Source: an uncultured Allobosea sp.
Lineage (GTDB): Bacteria > Pseudomonadota > Alphaproteobacteria > Rhizobiales > Beijerinckiaceae
DNA: 64,000 nt
Assembly (NCBI RefSeq): GCF_945957345.1
Contig: NZ_CAMFKW010000004.1
Location: 1 to 64,000 of the forward strand
Direction: 5' to 3'
The first letter of the stretch is position 1, and each line of letters opens with the position of its first letter. The notes under the pieces are model-generated. The model worked only from the letters and a program-made list of their open reading frames with translations, was not told where the DNA came from and ran no database searches. The translations under genes and the position numbers were made by a program. Shown here piece by piece: positions 8,075 to 16,841 of this stretch.

Positions 8075-9640
8075 TCAGGCGTCGTTGGCGGGCTTGGCCT
8101 TGGCGCCAGGCTTTCCAGCCGACGGCTTCACGGCGGCTTCGGCAGGTTTGGGCTTGGCAGGGGCGGTGCGAACCGGCGGGGTCTTGAGGGGCACGGCCTT
8201 CGTCGGCTGGGCTTTGGCGGCGGCTTGCGCCTTGTCGGGCCTGGCATTGCGTGCGGCCGGCTTGATGCCGGCGGCGGCGGCGGGGCGCAGGCTCGCGGCA
8301 TTGGCGGCGCCGGGCTGGACGGAACCCTGGAGGCGCAGCGGGCCGCCTTCGAAGGCATCGCTGGAGGGCTGGACCGGCGTATTGGCCGGCGCGAAGGCAG
8401 TAGTGCCGCGCGGGATCGCGCCGTTGCTCGAGGCCGTGCGGCGGGTGGGCGGCAGGGCGAGGCCGGCGGCGACCGGCGCTTCCGGCTCGATCGTCGGCGT
8501 GCCGCGGGCGACACGCGAGGCAGGCTGCGCCGTGGCATTGGCGGCGAGAGGTGCCCCGGCCGAGCCTGCGGTGCGACCGAAGGAGACCTGCACCGGCGTC
8601 ACCTCGGCGCGCGGGCCGAGCGTGATACGGCCGCGTGGCGAGCGCGTGGCGAGCGTGCCGGCCGACTGGGTCGTATAGACCGGGAAGCGGCCATCATCGG
8701 CATCACGGCTGGGGATTGGCGCCGCTGCGATCGGTCCGGCAGCGTCGGCATCGTCGGCGAGCGCAGTGCCGCCGCCGCGATGGCGGACGTCGTCGCAGAT
8801 ATTGGGCGCGCGGGTGCCGCTTGGCGGCATCGAGGCGACGCTGTAGCCGGCGCCACCCCAGGAGGCGAAACCCTGGTCGAGCAGCTGGGCGGCCTTGACC
8901 GTCCGGTCGGTGCCGGAGAGCGAGCCCATGACGACGGCGATCAGCGTGCGGCCTCCGCGGCTTGCGGTCGCGACCACGTTGAAGCCGGAGGCGCAGGTGA
9001 AGCCGGTCTTCATGCCGCCGATGCCGGAATAGCGCCCGACCAGCCCATTGGTGTTGTGCATCACCTGCTTGCCGAGCTGCACGGCCGAGGTGTTCCAGTA
9101 GTCGGAATAATCAGAGAAATCGTGCATCAGCGCCATGGCAAGCACGGCGAGGTCGCGGGCGCTGGATTGCTGGTCCGGATTGTCCCAGCCATTGGGGTTG
9201 ACGAAGCGAGTGTCGCGCATCCCCAGGCGCTGCGCTTCGGCGTTCATCATGCCGACGAAGGTCGGGACGTCGCCGCCGACACCCTCGGCGACGACATAGG
9301 CGATGTCGTTGGCCGATTTCACCATCATGATGCGCAGCGCGTTGTCGAGCGTGATCTCCGAACCCGGCCGGGCGTAGACCTTCACCCGTGGTTGGCTGGC
9401 GGCGAGCTTGGAGACGGGAATCGCGGTCTCCAGCCCGAGGCGTCCTTCCCGCACCGCTTTCAGCGCGAGATAGATCGTCATCATCTTGGTCGTGGAGGCC
9501 GGGCGCCAGGCCTGCGTCGCGTTCTCGCTCGACAGCACGGCGCCGCTGGAAGCGTCGATGACGACGCTGGTTCCGGCATGAGCCGGCCCTGTCAGGACGG
9601 CACCGAGAGCGAGGACGGCTGCGAGGCGGGGAGCGATCAT
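8075..9640 (-). CDS. D-alanyl-D-alanine carboxypeptidase (peptidase S11) with long Pro/Ala-rich tail
   Basis: 521 residues. The signal peptide MIAPRLAAVLALGAVLTGPAHA is followed by an S11 penicillin-binding domain: SxxK is STTK (WRPASTTKMMTIY), SxN is SAN (VKSANDIAYV), KTG is MKTGFT. The enzyme trims the terminal D-Ala from peptidoglycan pentapeptides in the periplasm. From about residue 280 to the end the protein is low-complexity Ala/Pro/Lys, finishing in a lysine-rich repeat-like tail, and replaces the usual DacC-type C-terminal domain. The longer frame upstream of 9640 has no signal peptide and is rejected. Confidence 0.92.
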   Translation of the reverse strand: MIAPRLAAVLALGAVLTGPAHAGTSVVIDASSGAVLSSENATQAWRPASTTKMMTIYLALKAVREGRLGLETAIPVSKLAASQPRVKVYARPGSEITLDNALRIMMVKSANDIAYVVAEGVGGDVPTFVGMMNAEAQRLGMRDTRFVNPNGWDNPDQQSSARDLAVLAMALMHDFSDYSDYWNTSAVQLGKQVMHNTNGLVGRYSGIGGMKTGFTCASGFNVVATASRGGRTLIAVVMGSLSGTDRTVKAAQLLDQGFASWGGAGYSVASMPPSGTRAPNICDDVRHRGGGTALADDADAAGPIAAAPIPSRDADDGRFPVYTTQSAGTLATRSPRGRITLGPRAEVTPVQVSFGRTAGSAGAPLAANATAQPASRVARGTPTIEPEAPVAAGLALPPTRRTASSNGAIPRGTTAFAPANTPVQPSSDAFEGGPLRLQGSVQPGAANAASLRPAAAAGIKPAARNARPDKAQAAAKAQPTKAVPLKTPPVRTAPAKPKPAEAAVKPSAGKPGAKAKPANDA

Positions 9641-9854
9641 CGGGCGGGTCTGAACCTGTCTTGCTCGGAACGGGCGGGTAGCGTCTTGCGGGTATGACGG
9701 CGCAGGGTTCAACGCGACGCATGCGGCAATTTCGAGACGGCCGCTAAAGTCGCCCGCCCGTGAACGCATACCTACCCCTTGCCGAGCGATTTGCCTAGCC
9801 GCGGCGGCCGGTTCACAAGCAAGGGTATCTTCCGCTTTTCCGAGGCTTTGTCGC

Positions 9855-10760
9855 GTGGCTTTCGGCCTTCTTTGGATCCCGGCGACCATCGCCGCCTCGC
9901 TCCTGCAGACCGCGCGCAATCTGGCGCAACGCTCGCTCACCGAAACCATCGGCGTCGTCGGCGCGACGCAGGTGCGCTTCCTGTTCGGCCTGCCTTTCGC
10001 GATGCTCTTCCTGGCGCTGGCTTCCCTTGGCCTGCAACGTCTCCCGCCGGCGATCGGCATGGCCTCGCTCGGCTATACGCTCTGGGGCGCGCTGACGCAG
10101 ATCGCCGCCACTGCGCTGATGTTGGCGGCGATGCGCGAGCGCTCCTTCGCGGTTACCACCGCCTATACCAAGACCGAGCCGGTGCAAGTCGCGCTGTTCG
10201 GCGCGGCGCTGCTCGGCGACGCACTGACGCCGATGAAATTCCTGGCGATCGCCATCGCCACTGCCGGCGTGATCGTGGTGTCCTGGAAGCCCGGCGAGAA
10301 ACTGACCCGTGCCGGCCTGCGACCGGCTGTGCTCGGCATCGTGTCCGGCGCCTTCTTCGCGCTTTCCGCAATCGGCTTCCGCGGCGGCATCCAGGCGCTG
10401 CCGGAGGGCGAATTCCTGATCCGCGCCTCGACCATCCTCGTGCTCGGCCTCGGGCTCCAGACCCTGCTTTTGGTCGTCTACATGCTCATCGCTGACCGGC
10501 GGGCGCTGATGCTCAGCCTGAAGAGCTGGCGCCGCTCGCTCTCGGCCGGTTTCCTCGGCGCTGCCGCCTCGCAGTTCTGGTTCATCGGCTTTTCGCTGAC
10601 GACGGCCGCGAACGTCCGCACGCTGGCTCTGATCGAGGTGCCGCTGGCACAGATCGCCTCACGGAAGCTCTTCGCGGAAGGCACGAGCCGACGCGAGATG
10701 CTGGGCATGGCGATGATCGTCGGCGGGGTCGGGCTGCTGCTCTCGCTGGCGTTGCGGTGA
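9855..10760 (+). CDS. EamA/DMT-superfamily transporter
   Basis: 301 residues with about ten predicted membrane helices in two repeats. RSFAVTTAYTKTEPVQVALFGAALLGD and LALIEVPLAQIASRKLFAEG are the end-of-repeat signatures of the family. The start is GTG at 9855. It is divergent from the carboxypeptidase gene and not closely related to the other EamA protein at 7156. The substrate is unknown. Confidence 0.87.
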   Translation: MAFGLLWIPATIAASLLQTARNLAQRSLTETIGVVGATQVRFLFGLPFAMLFLALASLGLQRLPPAIGMASLGYTLWGALTQIAATALMLAAMRERSFAVTTAYTKTEPVQVALFGAALLGDALTPMKFLAIAIATAGVIVVSWKPGEKLTRAGLRPAVLGIVSGAFFALSAIGFRGGIQALPEGEFLIRASTILVLGLGLQTLLLVVYMLIADRRALMLSLKSWRRSLSAGFLGAAASQFWFIGFSLTTAANVRTLALIEVPLAQIASRKLFAEGTSRREMLGMAMIVGGVGLLLSLALR

Positions 10761-10897
10761 GCCGGCGGGGCGGCTAGTTCTGAAAGCACAGGCCCGCCAG
10801 CCGATCCATGCACGGCCACCATGCGCGGATACCGGCTTGCCCGATGGCGGCGGGCTGCCAAAATAACGTGTAGCTGCACAGTAAGGGAGATTTCGCC

Positions 10898-12067
10898 ATG
10901 AGCGCTGCGATCGTCGGCTGGGCCCATACACCGTTCGGCAAGCAAGATGCCGAGACCGTCGAAAGCCTGATCGTGCGGGTGGCGACCGAGGCCCTGGTCG
11001 ATGCCGGCATCACCGCCGACGAGGTCGACGAGATCGTGCTCGGCCATTACAACGCCGGCTTCTCGGCGCAGGACTTTACGGCGTCGCTGGTGCTGCAGGC
11101 CGATCCGGCGCTGCGCTTCAAGCCGACGACCCGCGTCGAGAACGCCTGCGCCACTGGCACGGCCGCGGTGCATCAGGGCGTGCGGGCGATCAAGGCCGGC
11201 GACGCCAAGGTCGTGCTCGTCGTTGGCGTCGAACAGATGACCAAAACGCCGGGTCCCGAGATCGGCAAGAACCTGCTGAAGGCCTCCTACCTGCCGGAAG
11301 ATAGCGAGGTTCAGGGGGGCTTTGCCGGTGTCTTCGGCAAGATCGCGGCCGCCTATTTCCAGCGCCATGGCGACCAGTCCGACGCGCTGGCGATGATCGC
11401 GGCGAAGAACCACAAGAACGGCGTCGCGAATCCTTATGCGCAGATGCGCAAGGACCTCGGCTACGCCTTCTGCCGCGAAGAGAGCGAGAAGAACCCCTAT
11501 GTCGCCGGCCCGCTGAAGCGCACCGACTGCTCGCTGGTTTCGGACGGCGCCGCGGCGCTGGTGCTGGCCGACGAGGAGACCGCGCTCAGGATGCGCCGCG
11601 CCGTCGGCTTCCGCGGCATGGCCCATGTCCAGGAATTCCTGCCGATGTCGAAGCGCGACATCCTGAAGTTCGAGGGCGGCGCGCTTGCCTGGAAGCAGGC
11701 CCTGGCGAAGGCGGGCGTCACGCTCGACGATCTCTCCTTCGTCGAGACGCATGACTGCTTCACCATTGCCGAGTTGATCGAATACGAGGCGATGGGCCTG
11801 ACCAAGGAAGGCGACGGGGCTCGCGCCATCAAGGAAGGCTGGACGCAGAAGGACGGCAAGCTGCCGGTCAACGTCTCCGGCGGCCTGAAGGCCAAGGGTC
11901 ATCCGATCGGCGCGACCGGCGTCTCGATGCATGTGCTCTCGGCCATGCAGCTTGCCGGGGAGGCGCCGGAGGGCATGCAGCTCGACAGCCCGCGCCTCGG
12001 CGGCATCTTCAACATGGGCGGGGCGGCGGTCGCCAACTACGTTTCCGTGCTCGAACGGATCAAGTGA
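10898..12067 (+). CDS. Thiolase, SCP2-type acetyl-CoA acetyltransferase
   Basis: 389 residues. The nucleophile segment is TRVENACATGTAAVHQG, and THDCFTIAELIEYEAMGL plus GGLKAKGHPIGATG are the SCP2-thiolase signatures with the catalytic histidine. The late Cys of classical thiolases is replaced by the NMGGAAVANY segment. The family cleaves or condenses acyl-CoA units; side-chain and branched-acyl substrates are common. It is a monocistronic gene here, with AGGGAGA before the ATG. Lack of the second Cys means its direction and substrate are uncertain. Confidence 0.9.
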   Translation: MSAAIVGWAHTPFGKQDAETVESLIVRVATEALVDAGITADEVDEIVLGHYNAGFSAQDFTASLVLQADPALRFKPTTRVENACATGTAAVHQGVRAIKAGDAKVVLVVGVEQMTKTPGPEIGKNLLKASYLPEDSEVQGGFAGVFGKIAAAYFQRHGDQSDALAMIAAKNHKNGVANPYAQMRKDLGYAFCREESEKNPYVAGPLKRTDCSLVSDGAAALVLADEETALRMRRAVGFRGMAHVQEFLPMSKRDILKFEGGALAWKQALAKAGVTLDDLSFVETHDCFTIAELIEYEAMGLTKEGDGARAIKEGWTQKDGKLPVNVSGGLKAKGHPIGATGVSMHVLSAMQLAGEAPEGMQLDSPRLGGIFNMGGAAVANYVSVLERIK

Positions 12068-12137
12068 AGCCGGCGCCCCGGGCGGATGCCGCTCGGGGTC
12101 CGGTCTTGCGGAAAGGGGCTTTGCCGGAGCGCAGGCC

Positions 12138-12185
12138 GCTATGGCACCGGACCGAAAAGTGGAATCCACTTTTCGGTCAAATCGG
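12138..12185 (+). repeat. REP-like palindromic repeat, copy 1
   Basis: GACCGAAAAGTGGA (12150-12163) pairs perfectly with TCCACTTTTCGGTC (12165-12178) around one base. It is preceded by CCGCTATGGCACCGG. The same order (CCGCTATGGCACCGG, then a CGAxAxGTGGA palindrome) recurs on the minus strand at 50897-50955 with several mismatches, so this is a dispersed intergenic family. Confidence 0.75.
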
Positions 12186-12261
12186 ATGCGATAACAATGT
12201 CATAGGTCATCGTTACCGCGTCCGGTAGGACGCGCGATGATCTAAGCGAAAGCGACGCTTC

Positions 12262-13470
12262 GTGACGAGCTTTGTCGTCCTGCTGCTGGCCTATATCCTG
12301 AGCCAGTTCTTCCGCGCCTTCCTGGCGGTGATCTCGGGGGACCTCACGCGTGATCTCGGCCTCGACCAGGGTCAGCTCGGCAGCTTGCAGTCGGCCTGGC
12401 TGATCGCATTCGCGCTCTCGCAATTCCCGGTCGGCTATGCGCTCGACCGGATCGGCCCGCGGCGGACGCTGGCAGGCTTCCTGCTGGTCGCGCTCGCCGG
12501 GACGGTGATCTTCGGCCTGTCGCGAAACTATCTCACTGCGCTGACGGCGCTCGCGCTGATCGGCATCGGCTGCGCACCGATCCTGATGTCCGGCTTCTAT
12601 CTGGCTGCGCGGCTCTATTCACCCCGGCATTTCGCGACGATGTCGTCCTTCCTGATCGGCTTCGGTTCGATCGGCGATCCCTTGAGCGGCGCGCCGCTCG
12701 CCTATTTCCTGGCGGCCTATGGCTGGCGTGCGACCGTGTTCGGGCTTGCCGGGATCGTGGCGTTCATAACCTTGCTCGTGATGCTGCTGCTCAAGGACCC
12801 GCCGCCGCTGCCGGACGCGTCACAACGGCATGTCTCGCTGCTGGGTGGGATCAAGCAGATCGTGGTGAAGCGGCCGCTCTGGCTGATCTTTCCCATCACC
12901 TTCGTGAGCTACGGCGTGACGATCTCGATTCGCGGCTTGTGGATCGCGCCCTATCTCCAGAAAGTTCATGGTTTCGATCTCGCTGCGACGAGCTATGCGG
13001 CGATGGCCATGGGAGGCATCATCGCGGTCGGTGCGTTGCTGGTGCTGCCGCTCTATCGGCGGATCGGCGCCAAGCCGACGGTCATCGCCTTTGCCGTTGC
13101 CGTCATTCTGGCCTGCTTCGCGCTGGCTCTGTGGGGAGAGGCATCATCCCGCCTCGCGGTCGGCCTGCTTCTCGCCATCGGTCTGTTCGGCGTCACCTAT
13201 GCCGTGGTGATGGCGCATGCGCGCGCCTTCATGACGCCACAGGAGATCGGCCGCGGCGTCACCTTCATGAATTTCGTCTTCATGGGTGGGGCAGGCGTGA
13301 TGCAGTGGCTGTCGGGGCGCCTGGTCAATGCCCTCGACGGGCACGGCTATGACGCGCACGTAACCTTCGGCTGGCTGTTCGTCTTCATGGGTGCCATGCT
13401 CGCCGCGGCGCTGGTGGTCTATGTCGCCGCTCCGGCGGAACCGAAAGCTACCGCTTCCACGGCACCGTAG
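12262..13470 (+). CDS. MFS transporter
   Basis: 402 residues with about twelve membrane helices. Motif A appears as GYALDRIGPRRTL between helices 2 and 3. The N-terminal VISGDLTRDLGLDQGQLGSLQSAWLIAFALSQFPVGYALD is typical of the NarK/anion and general MFS group. The start is GTG at 12262. The substrate cannot be determined and no pathway genes adjoin it. Confidence 0.88.
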   Translation: MTSFVVLLLAYILSQFFRAFLAVISGDLTRDLGLDQGQLGSLQSAWLIAFALSQFPVGYALDRIGPRRTLAGFLLVALAGTVIFGLSRNYLTALTALALIGIGCAPILMSGFYLAARLYSPRHFATMSSFLIGFGSIGDPLSGAPLAYFLAAYGWRATVFGLAGIVAFITLLVMLLLKDPPPLPDASQRHVSLLGGIKQIVVKRPLWLIFPITFVSYGVTISIRGLWIAPYLQKVHGFDLAATSYAAMAMGGIIAVGALLVLPLYRRIGAKPTVIAFAVAVILACFALALWGEASSRLAVGLLLAIGLFGVTYAVVMAHARAFMTPQEIGRGVTFMNFVFMGGAGVMQWLSGRLVNALDGHGYDAHVTFGWLFVFMGAMLAAALVVYVAAPAEPKATASTAP

Positions 13471-13471
13471 T

Positions 13472-13744
13472 TCAGCCTTCGCCCGGCGCCTTTGCGGCGA
13501 TAGCCAGGGCGTGGACGCGATCGGCCAGCTCCTGCGCCAGGGCCGCGTTGACGAGGCGGTGGCGTTCGAGCCGGCTCTTGCCGGAAAAGGCCTCCGACAC
13601 GATATCCACCCTGAAATGAGTCTCGCCGCCCTCGCGCCAGCCGCCATGGCCCTGATGCTGGTGCGATTCATCGATGACCCTGAGCGCCTGTGGCGCAAAG
13701 GCCGCGGTCAGCTTTTGCGTGATTCTTTCGCTGATTGAGGTCAT
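13472..13744 (-). CDS. BolA-family protein
   Basis: 90 residues from MTSISERITQKLTAAFAPQALRVIDESHQHQGHGG. The class II KH-like BolA fold is shown by VIDESHQHQGH and by HFRVDIVSEAFSGKSRLERHRLVN. BolA proteins pair with monothiol glutaredoxins in Fe-S cluster traffic and influence cell shape and stress response. It is convergent with the MFS gene, with 1 base between the stop codons, and divergent from the J-domain gene. Confidence 0.92.
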   Translation of the reverse strand: MTSISERITQKLTAAFAPQALRVIDESHQHQGHGGWREGGETHFRVDIVSEAFSGKSRLERHRLVNAALAQELADRVHALAIAAKAPGEG

Positions 13745-13839
13745 GATCGCGCCACCGTTGCCATGATTGTTCGTCGGTCCGGCGATGTGTCGCATCGCAC
13801 TTGCCGACCCTAGCTCCTGCGTCTCATAACCCGTCGACG

Positions 13840-14457
13840 ATGAACATCAACTCACGCCTCTTCGACAGCATCAGGATCGGCGCTTCCGAGGCGGAAGCGC
13901 CGCTGGAGAGCGGCGCGCCACGTTGCGACCATCCGGGCTGCGCCCGCGCCGGCGAGTTCCGCGCGCCGAAGGGCCGTGGCCGCGAGGGCCAGTTCTTCCT
14001 GTTCTGCATGGATCATGTGAAGGCCTATAACGCGACCTACAATTATTTCGCCGGCATGGATGACGAGGCGCTCGCCGCCTACCAGAAGCAGGAAGAGATC
14101 GGCCACAGGCCGACCTGGAAGCTCGGCGTCAATTCCAAGGCGGCGCGGATGTCGCAGCGTGGCCGCAAGGCGAATGGCGAAGCCAGCGCCGACATGCACG
14201 ACGCCTTCAACCTGTTCGGCGCGCGCAACAAGCAGCAGGCGGCCCAGCCGGAATCGCGCGTCGGCATCGTCGCGCGCAAGGCGCTGGATACACTCGGGCT
14301 GGACGACACGGCGGATTCCGCGGCGATCAAGGCGCGCTACAAGGAGCTGGTGAAGCGCTTCCACCCGGATGCGAATGGTGGCGACCGCTCGCGCGAGGGC
14401 ACGCTTCAGGAAATTCTGAAGGCCTATCAGCAGCTCAAGAGCGTTGGGATGGTGTAG
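13840..14457 (+). CDS. J-domain (DnaJ-like) protein
   Basis: 205 residues from MNINSRLFDSIRI. The C-terminal 60 residues are a J domain with the HPD tripeptide in VKRFHPDANGGDRS, which stimulates DnaK-type ATPases. The N-terminal half carries CDHPGCARAGEFRAPKGR and FLFCMDHVKAYN, a likely Cys/His zinc site. This N-terminal zinc module plus C-terminal J domain layout is common in alphaproteobacteria; the client is unknown. The divergent neighbour is bolA. Confidence 0.9.
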   Translation: MNINSRLFDSIRIGASEAEAPLESGAPRCDHPGCARAGEFRAPKGRGREGQFFLFCMDHVKAYNATYNYFAGMDDEALAAYQKQEEIGHRPTWKLGVNSKAARMSQRGRKANGEASADMHDAFNLFGARNKQQAAQPESRVGIVARKALDTLGLDDTADSAAIKARYKELVKRFHPDANGGDRSREGTLQEILKAYQQLKSVGMV

Positions 14458-14471
14458 CGGGGAAGGGCGCG

Positions 14472-14604
14472 GTCATCCCGTGCGCGTTGCGGCACGCAGT
14501 GCTGCGACGCAGACGCGGGGCCGCGTGACGAGAAGGCGCCTCTTTCTGCGAACGGTCCCGTGTCTGCGCAGCGGCGTTACACGCCGCAGCGCGCACGGGA
14601 TGAC
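14472..14604. repeat. Long inverted repeat (22-bp arms) between the J-domain gene and meaA
   Basis: GTCATCCCGTGCGCG starts the left arm (14472-14493), and the right arm (14583-14604) is its reverse complement with one mismatch. The 89 bases between them are GC-rich and hold no gene. It sits between two convergent genes and can act as a terminator or be a REP-family element. Confidence 0.65.
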
Positions 14605-14611
14605 AGCGGGC

Positions 14612-16600
14612 TTATCCCTGCTTCGCCGCCAATCCTGCGACATCGGCGATGATGCCGTCCAGCGCGAAATCCTTCGGCGTATAGACCCGCGCCACGCCCA
14701 TGTTGCGTAGCGCGTTCTCGTCGTCGGGTGGGATGATGCCGCCGACCACGACGGGCACGTCCATCCCGGCGACGCGCAGGCGGGCCGTGACGTCGCGGAC
14801 CAGCGGCAGATGCGAGCCGGACAGGATCGAGAGCCCGATGATGTCGGCCTGCTGCTCGCGGGCCTCGCTGACGATCTCCTCCGGCGTCTGGCGGATGCCG
14901 CCATAGCTGACGCTCATCCCGGCATCGCGCGCGCGCACGGCGATCTGCTCGGCGCCGTTGGAATGGCCGTCGAGGCCGGGCTTACCGACGAGGAAGCGGG
15001 GCGCGCGGCCGAGACGCTCGGTCGCCTTCTCGACGGCCGCCTTGGCCGTAGCGAGGCCGGTCGCGTCACCCAGCTTCGTCGTGTCGACGCCGGTGGGCGC
15101 ACGATACTCGCCGAAGATCTCGCGCAGGGTCTGCGCCCATTCCCCGGTGGTGACGCCGGCCTTGGCGCAGGCGATCGAGGCCGGCATGACGTTGCGGTTC
15201 TCGCGCGCGCTGGCGGCGAGCTCGGCGAGCGCTGCCTCGGCGGCCTTGGCATCGCGGGCGGAGCGCCAGGCCTTGAGCCGGGCGATGGCCTCGGTCTCGA
15301 CGGAATCCGGCACGGTGACGACGGCGCCGTCGCCAGCCGAGAGCGGGGAGGGCTCGCTGTTGGTGAACTTGTTGACGCCGACGACGACCTGCTCGCCGCG
15401 CTCGATCGCCTCGATGCGGCGGGCGCCGTTCTCGACCAGCGCCTGCTTCATGTAGCCGCTCTCGACGGCGGCAAGCGCCCCGCCCATGTCGTCGATCTTG
15501 GCGAGTTCCTCCAGCGCGGCGGCTTTCAGCGCAGCGACCTTGGCATCGACCACGGTCGAGCCATCGAAGATGTCGCCGAATTCGAGCAGGTCGGTCTCAT
15601 AGGCGAGGACCTGCTGCATGCGCAGCGACCATTGCTGGTCAAAGGGGCGCGGCAGGCCCAGCGCCTCGTTCCAGGCCGGGAGCTGCACGGCGCGGGCGCG
15701 GGCCTTCTTGGATAGCGTGACCGCCAGCATCTCGATCAGGATGCGGTAGACGTTGTTCTCCGGCTGCGGTTCGGTCAGGCCCAGCGAATTGACCTGCACG
15801 CCATAGCGGAAGCGCCGCATCGCCTCGTCAGCGATGCCGTAGCGGCCGAGCGTGATCTCATCCCAGAGCTCGACGAATGCCCGCATCTTGCAGAGTTCGG
15901 TGACGAACCGCATCCCGGCATTCACGAAGAAGGAGATGCGGCCGACCGTGCCGGGGAATTCTTCCGCCGAGACCTCCGGCCGGGCACGGATCGAATCGAG
16001 CAGGGCGATGGCCGTCGCCAACGCGAAGGAGAGCTCCTGCACCGGCGAGGCGCCGGCCTCCTGCAGATGGTAGGAGCAGACATTGGTCGGGTTCCATTTC
16101 GGCAATTCGCTGGCCGTGAACACGACGATGTCGGTGGTGAGCTGCATCGAGGGGCGCGGCGGGAAGACATAGGTGCCGCGCGACAGGTATTCCTTGACGA
16201 GGTCGTTCTGGGTCGTGCCCTGCAGCAGCTTGCGGTCGGCGCCCTGCTCGTCGGCGATGGCGATGTAAAGCGAGAGCAGCCAGGCCGCCGTCGCATTGAT
16301 CGTCATCGAGGTGTTCATCTGCGCCAGCGGGATCTGGTCGAACAGAGCCCGCATGTCGCCGAGATGGGAGATCGGCACGCCGACCTTGCCGACTTCGCCG
16401 CGCGCCAGCACATGATCGGGGTCGTAGCCGGTCTGGGTCGGCAGGTCGAAGGCGACGGAGAGGCCCGTCTGGCCCTTGGCGAGATTGGTCCGATAGAGCT
16501 TGTTGGATTCCGACGCGTCGGAATGACCGGCATAGGTCCGGAAGATCCACGGCTTGTCGCGCTGGGCCGTTTCCCGGCCGCCCTTGTCCGTCGCGGTCAT
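14612..16600 (-). CDS. meaA: Ethylmalonyl-CoA mutase / MeaA, B12-dependent
   Basis: 662 residues. The N-terminal part is the methylmalonyl-CoA-mutase-type catalytic barrel (KPWIFRTYAGHSDASESNKLYR, GLSVAFDLPTQTGYDPDH). The C-terminal part is a Rossmann cobalamin domain with the base-off DxHxxG motif at D544-H546-G549. The single-chain arrangement and N-terminal sequence fit MeaA/Ecm, which converts (2R)-ethylmalonyl-CoA to methylsuccinyl-CoA in the ethylmalonyl-CoA pathway for acetyl-CoA assimilation. The start at 16600 follows a GGGGAGA ribosome site. No other pathway gene is in the window. Confidence 0.93.
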   Translation of the reverse strand: MTATDKGGRETAQRDKPWIFRTYAGHSDASESNKLYRTNLAKGQTGLSVAFDLPTQTGYDPDHVLARGEVGKVGVPISHLGDMRALFDQIPLAQMNTSMTINATAAWLLSLYIAIADEQGADRKLLQGTTQNDLVKEYLSRGTYVFPPRPSMQLTTDIVVFTASELPKWNPTNVCSYHLQEAGASPVQELSFALATAIALLDSIRARPEVSAEEFPGTVGRISFFVNAGMRFVTELCKMRAFVELWDEITLGRYGIADEAMRRFRYGVQVNSLGLTEPQPENNVYRILIEMLAVTLSKKARARAVQLPAWNEALGLPRPFDQQWSLRMQQVLAYETDLLEFGDIFDGSTVVDAKVAALKAAALEELAKIDDMGGALAAVESGYMKQALVENGARRIEAIERGEQVVVGVNKFTNSEPSPLSAGDGAVVTVPDSVETEAIARLKAWRSARDAKAAEAALAELAASARENRNVMPASIACAKAGVTTGEWAQTLREIFGEYRAPTGVDTTKLGDATGLATAKAAVEKATERLGRAPRFLVGKPGLDGHSNGAEQIAVRARDAGMSVSYGGIRQTPEEIVSEAREQQADIIGLSILSGSHLPLVRDVTARLRVAGMDVPVVVGGIIPPDDENALRNMGVARVYTPKDFALDGIIADVAGLAAKQG

Positions 16601-16771
16601 GGCGTCTCCCCGTATTGCAGAGCAATCTGAATGTTGCACTGCGGCGAAGATAACGCCAGAGCTTCGGCGATGTCCCGTGCGACGTTAGGCTGACGAGATT
16701 TTTGTTCAGGTCGCCGCGTCAGCGGCGTCTTGAAGGATGTTCCAGATATCTCCGGAGCCTCCTGGATCATC

Positions 16772-16812
16772 CTTCGAGACGCAGCCTTTCGGCTGCTCCT
16801 CAGGACGAAGGC
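16772..16812. repeat. REP-like hairpin upstream of meaA
   Basis: Outer arms CCTTCG (16772-16777) and CGAAGG (16807-16812) enclose an inner GCAGCC-TTTC-GGCTGC hairpin. This CCTTCGAGACGC...CTCAGGA layout is a common rhizobial intergenic repeat, recalled from general knowledge rather than searched. Confidence 0.5.
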
Positions 16813-16841
16813 TAGGCAAGATTCCAGGCGAGCCAGGAGCC

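Noticed and set aside
9641..10060. N-terminal extension of the D,D-carboxypeptidase frame (661 residues in total)
   Set aside because: The extension overlaps the divergent transporter gene, is Arg-rich without pattern, and hides a clear signal peptide starting at 9640.
12180..12261. Riboswitch before the MFS gene
   Set aside because: The palindromic sequence belongs to a repeat family found elsewhere, and no known aptamer core was recognised.
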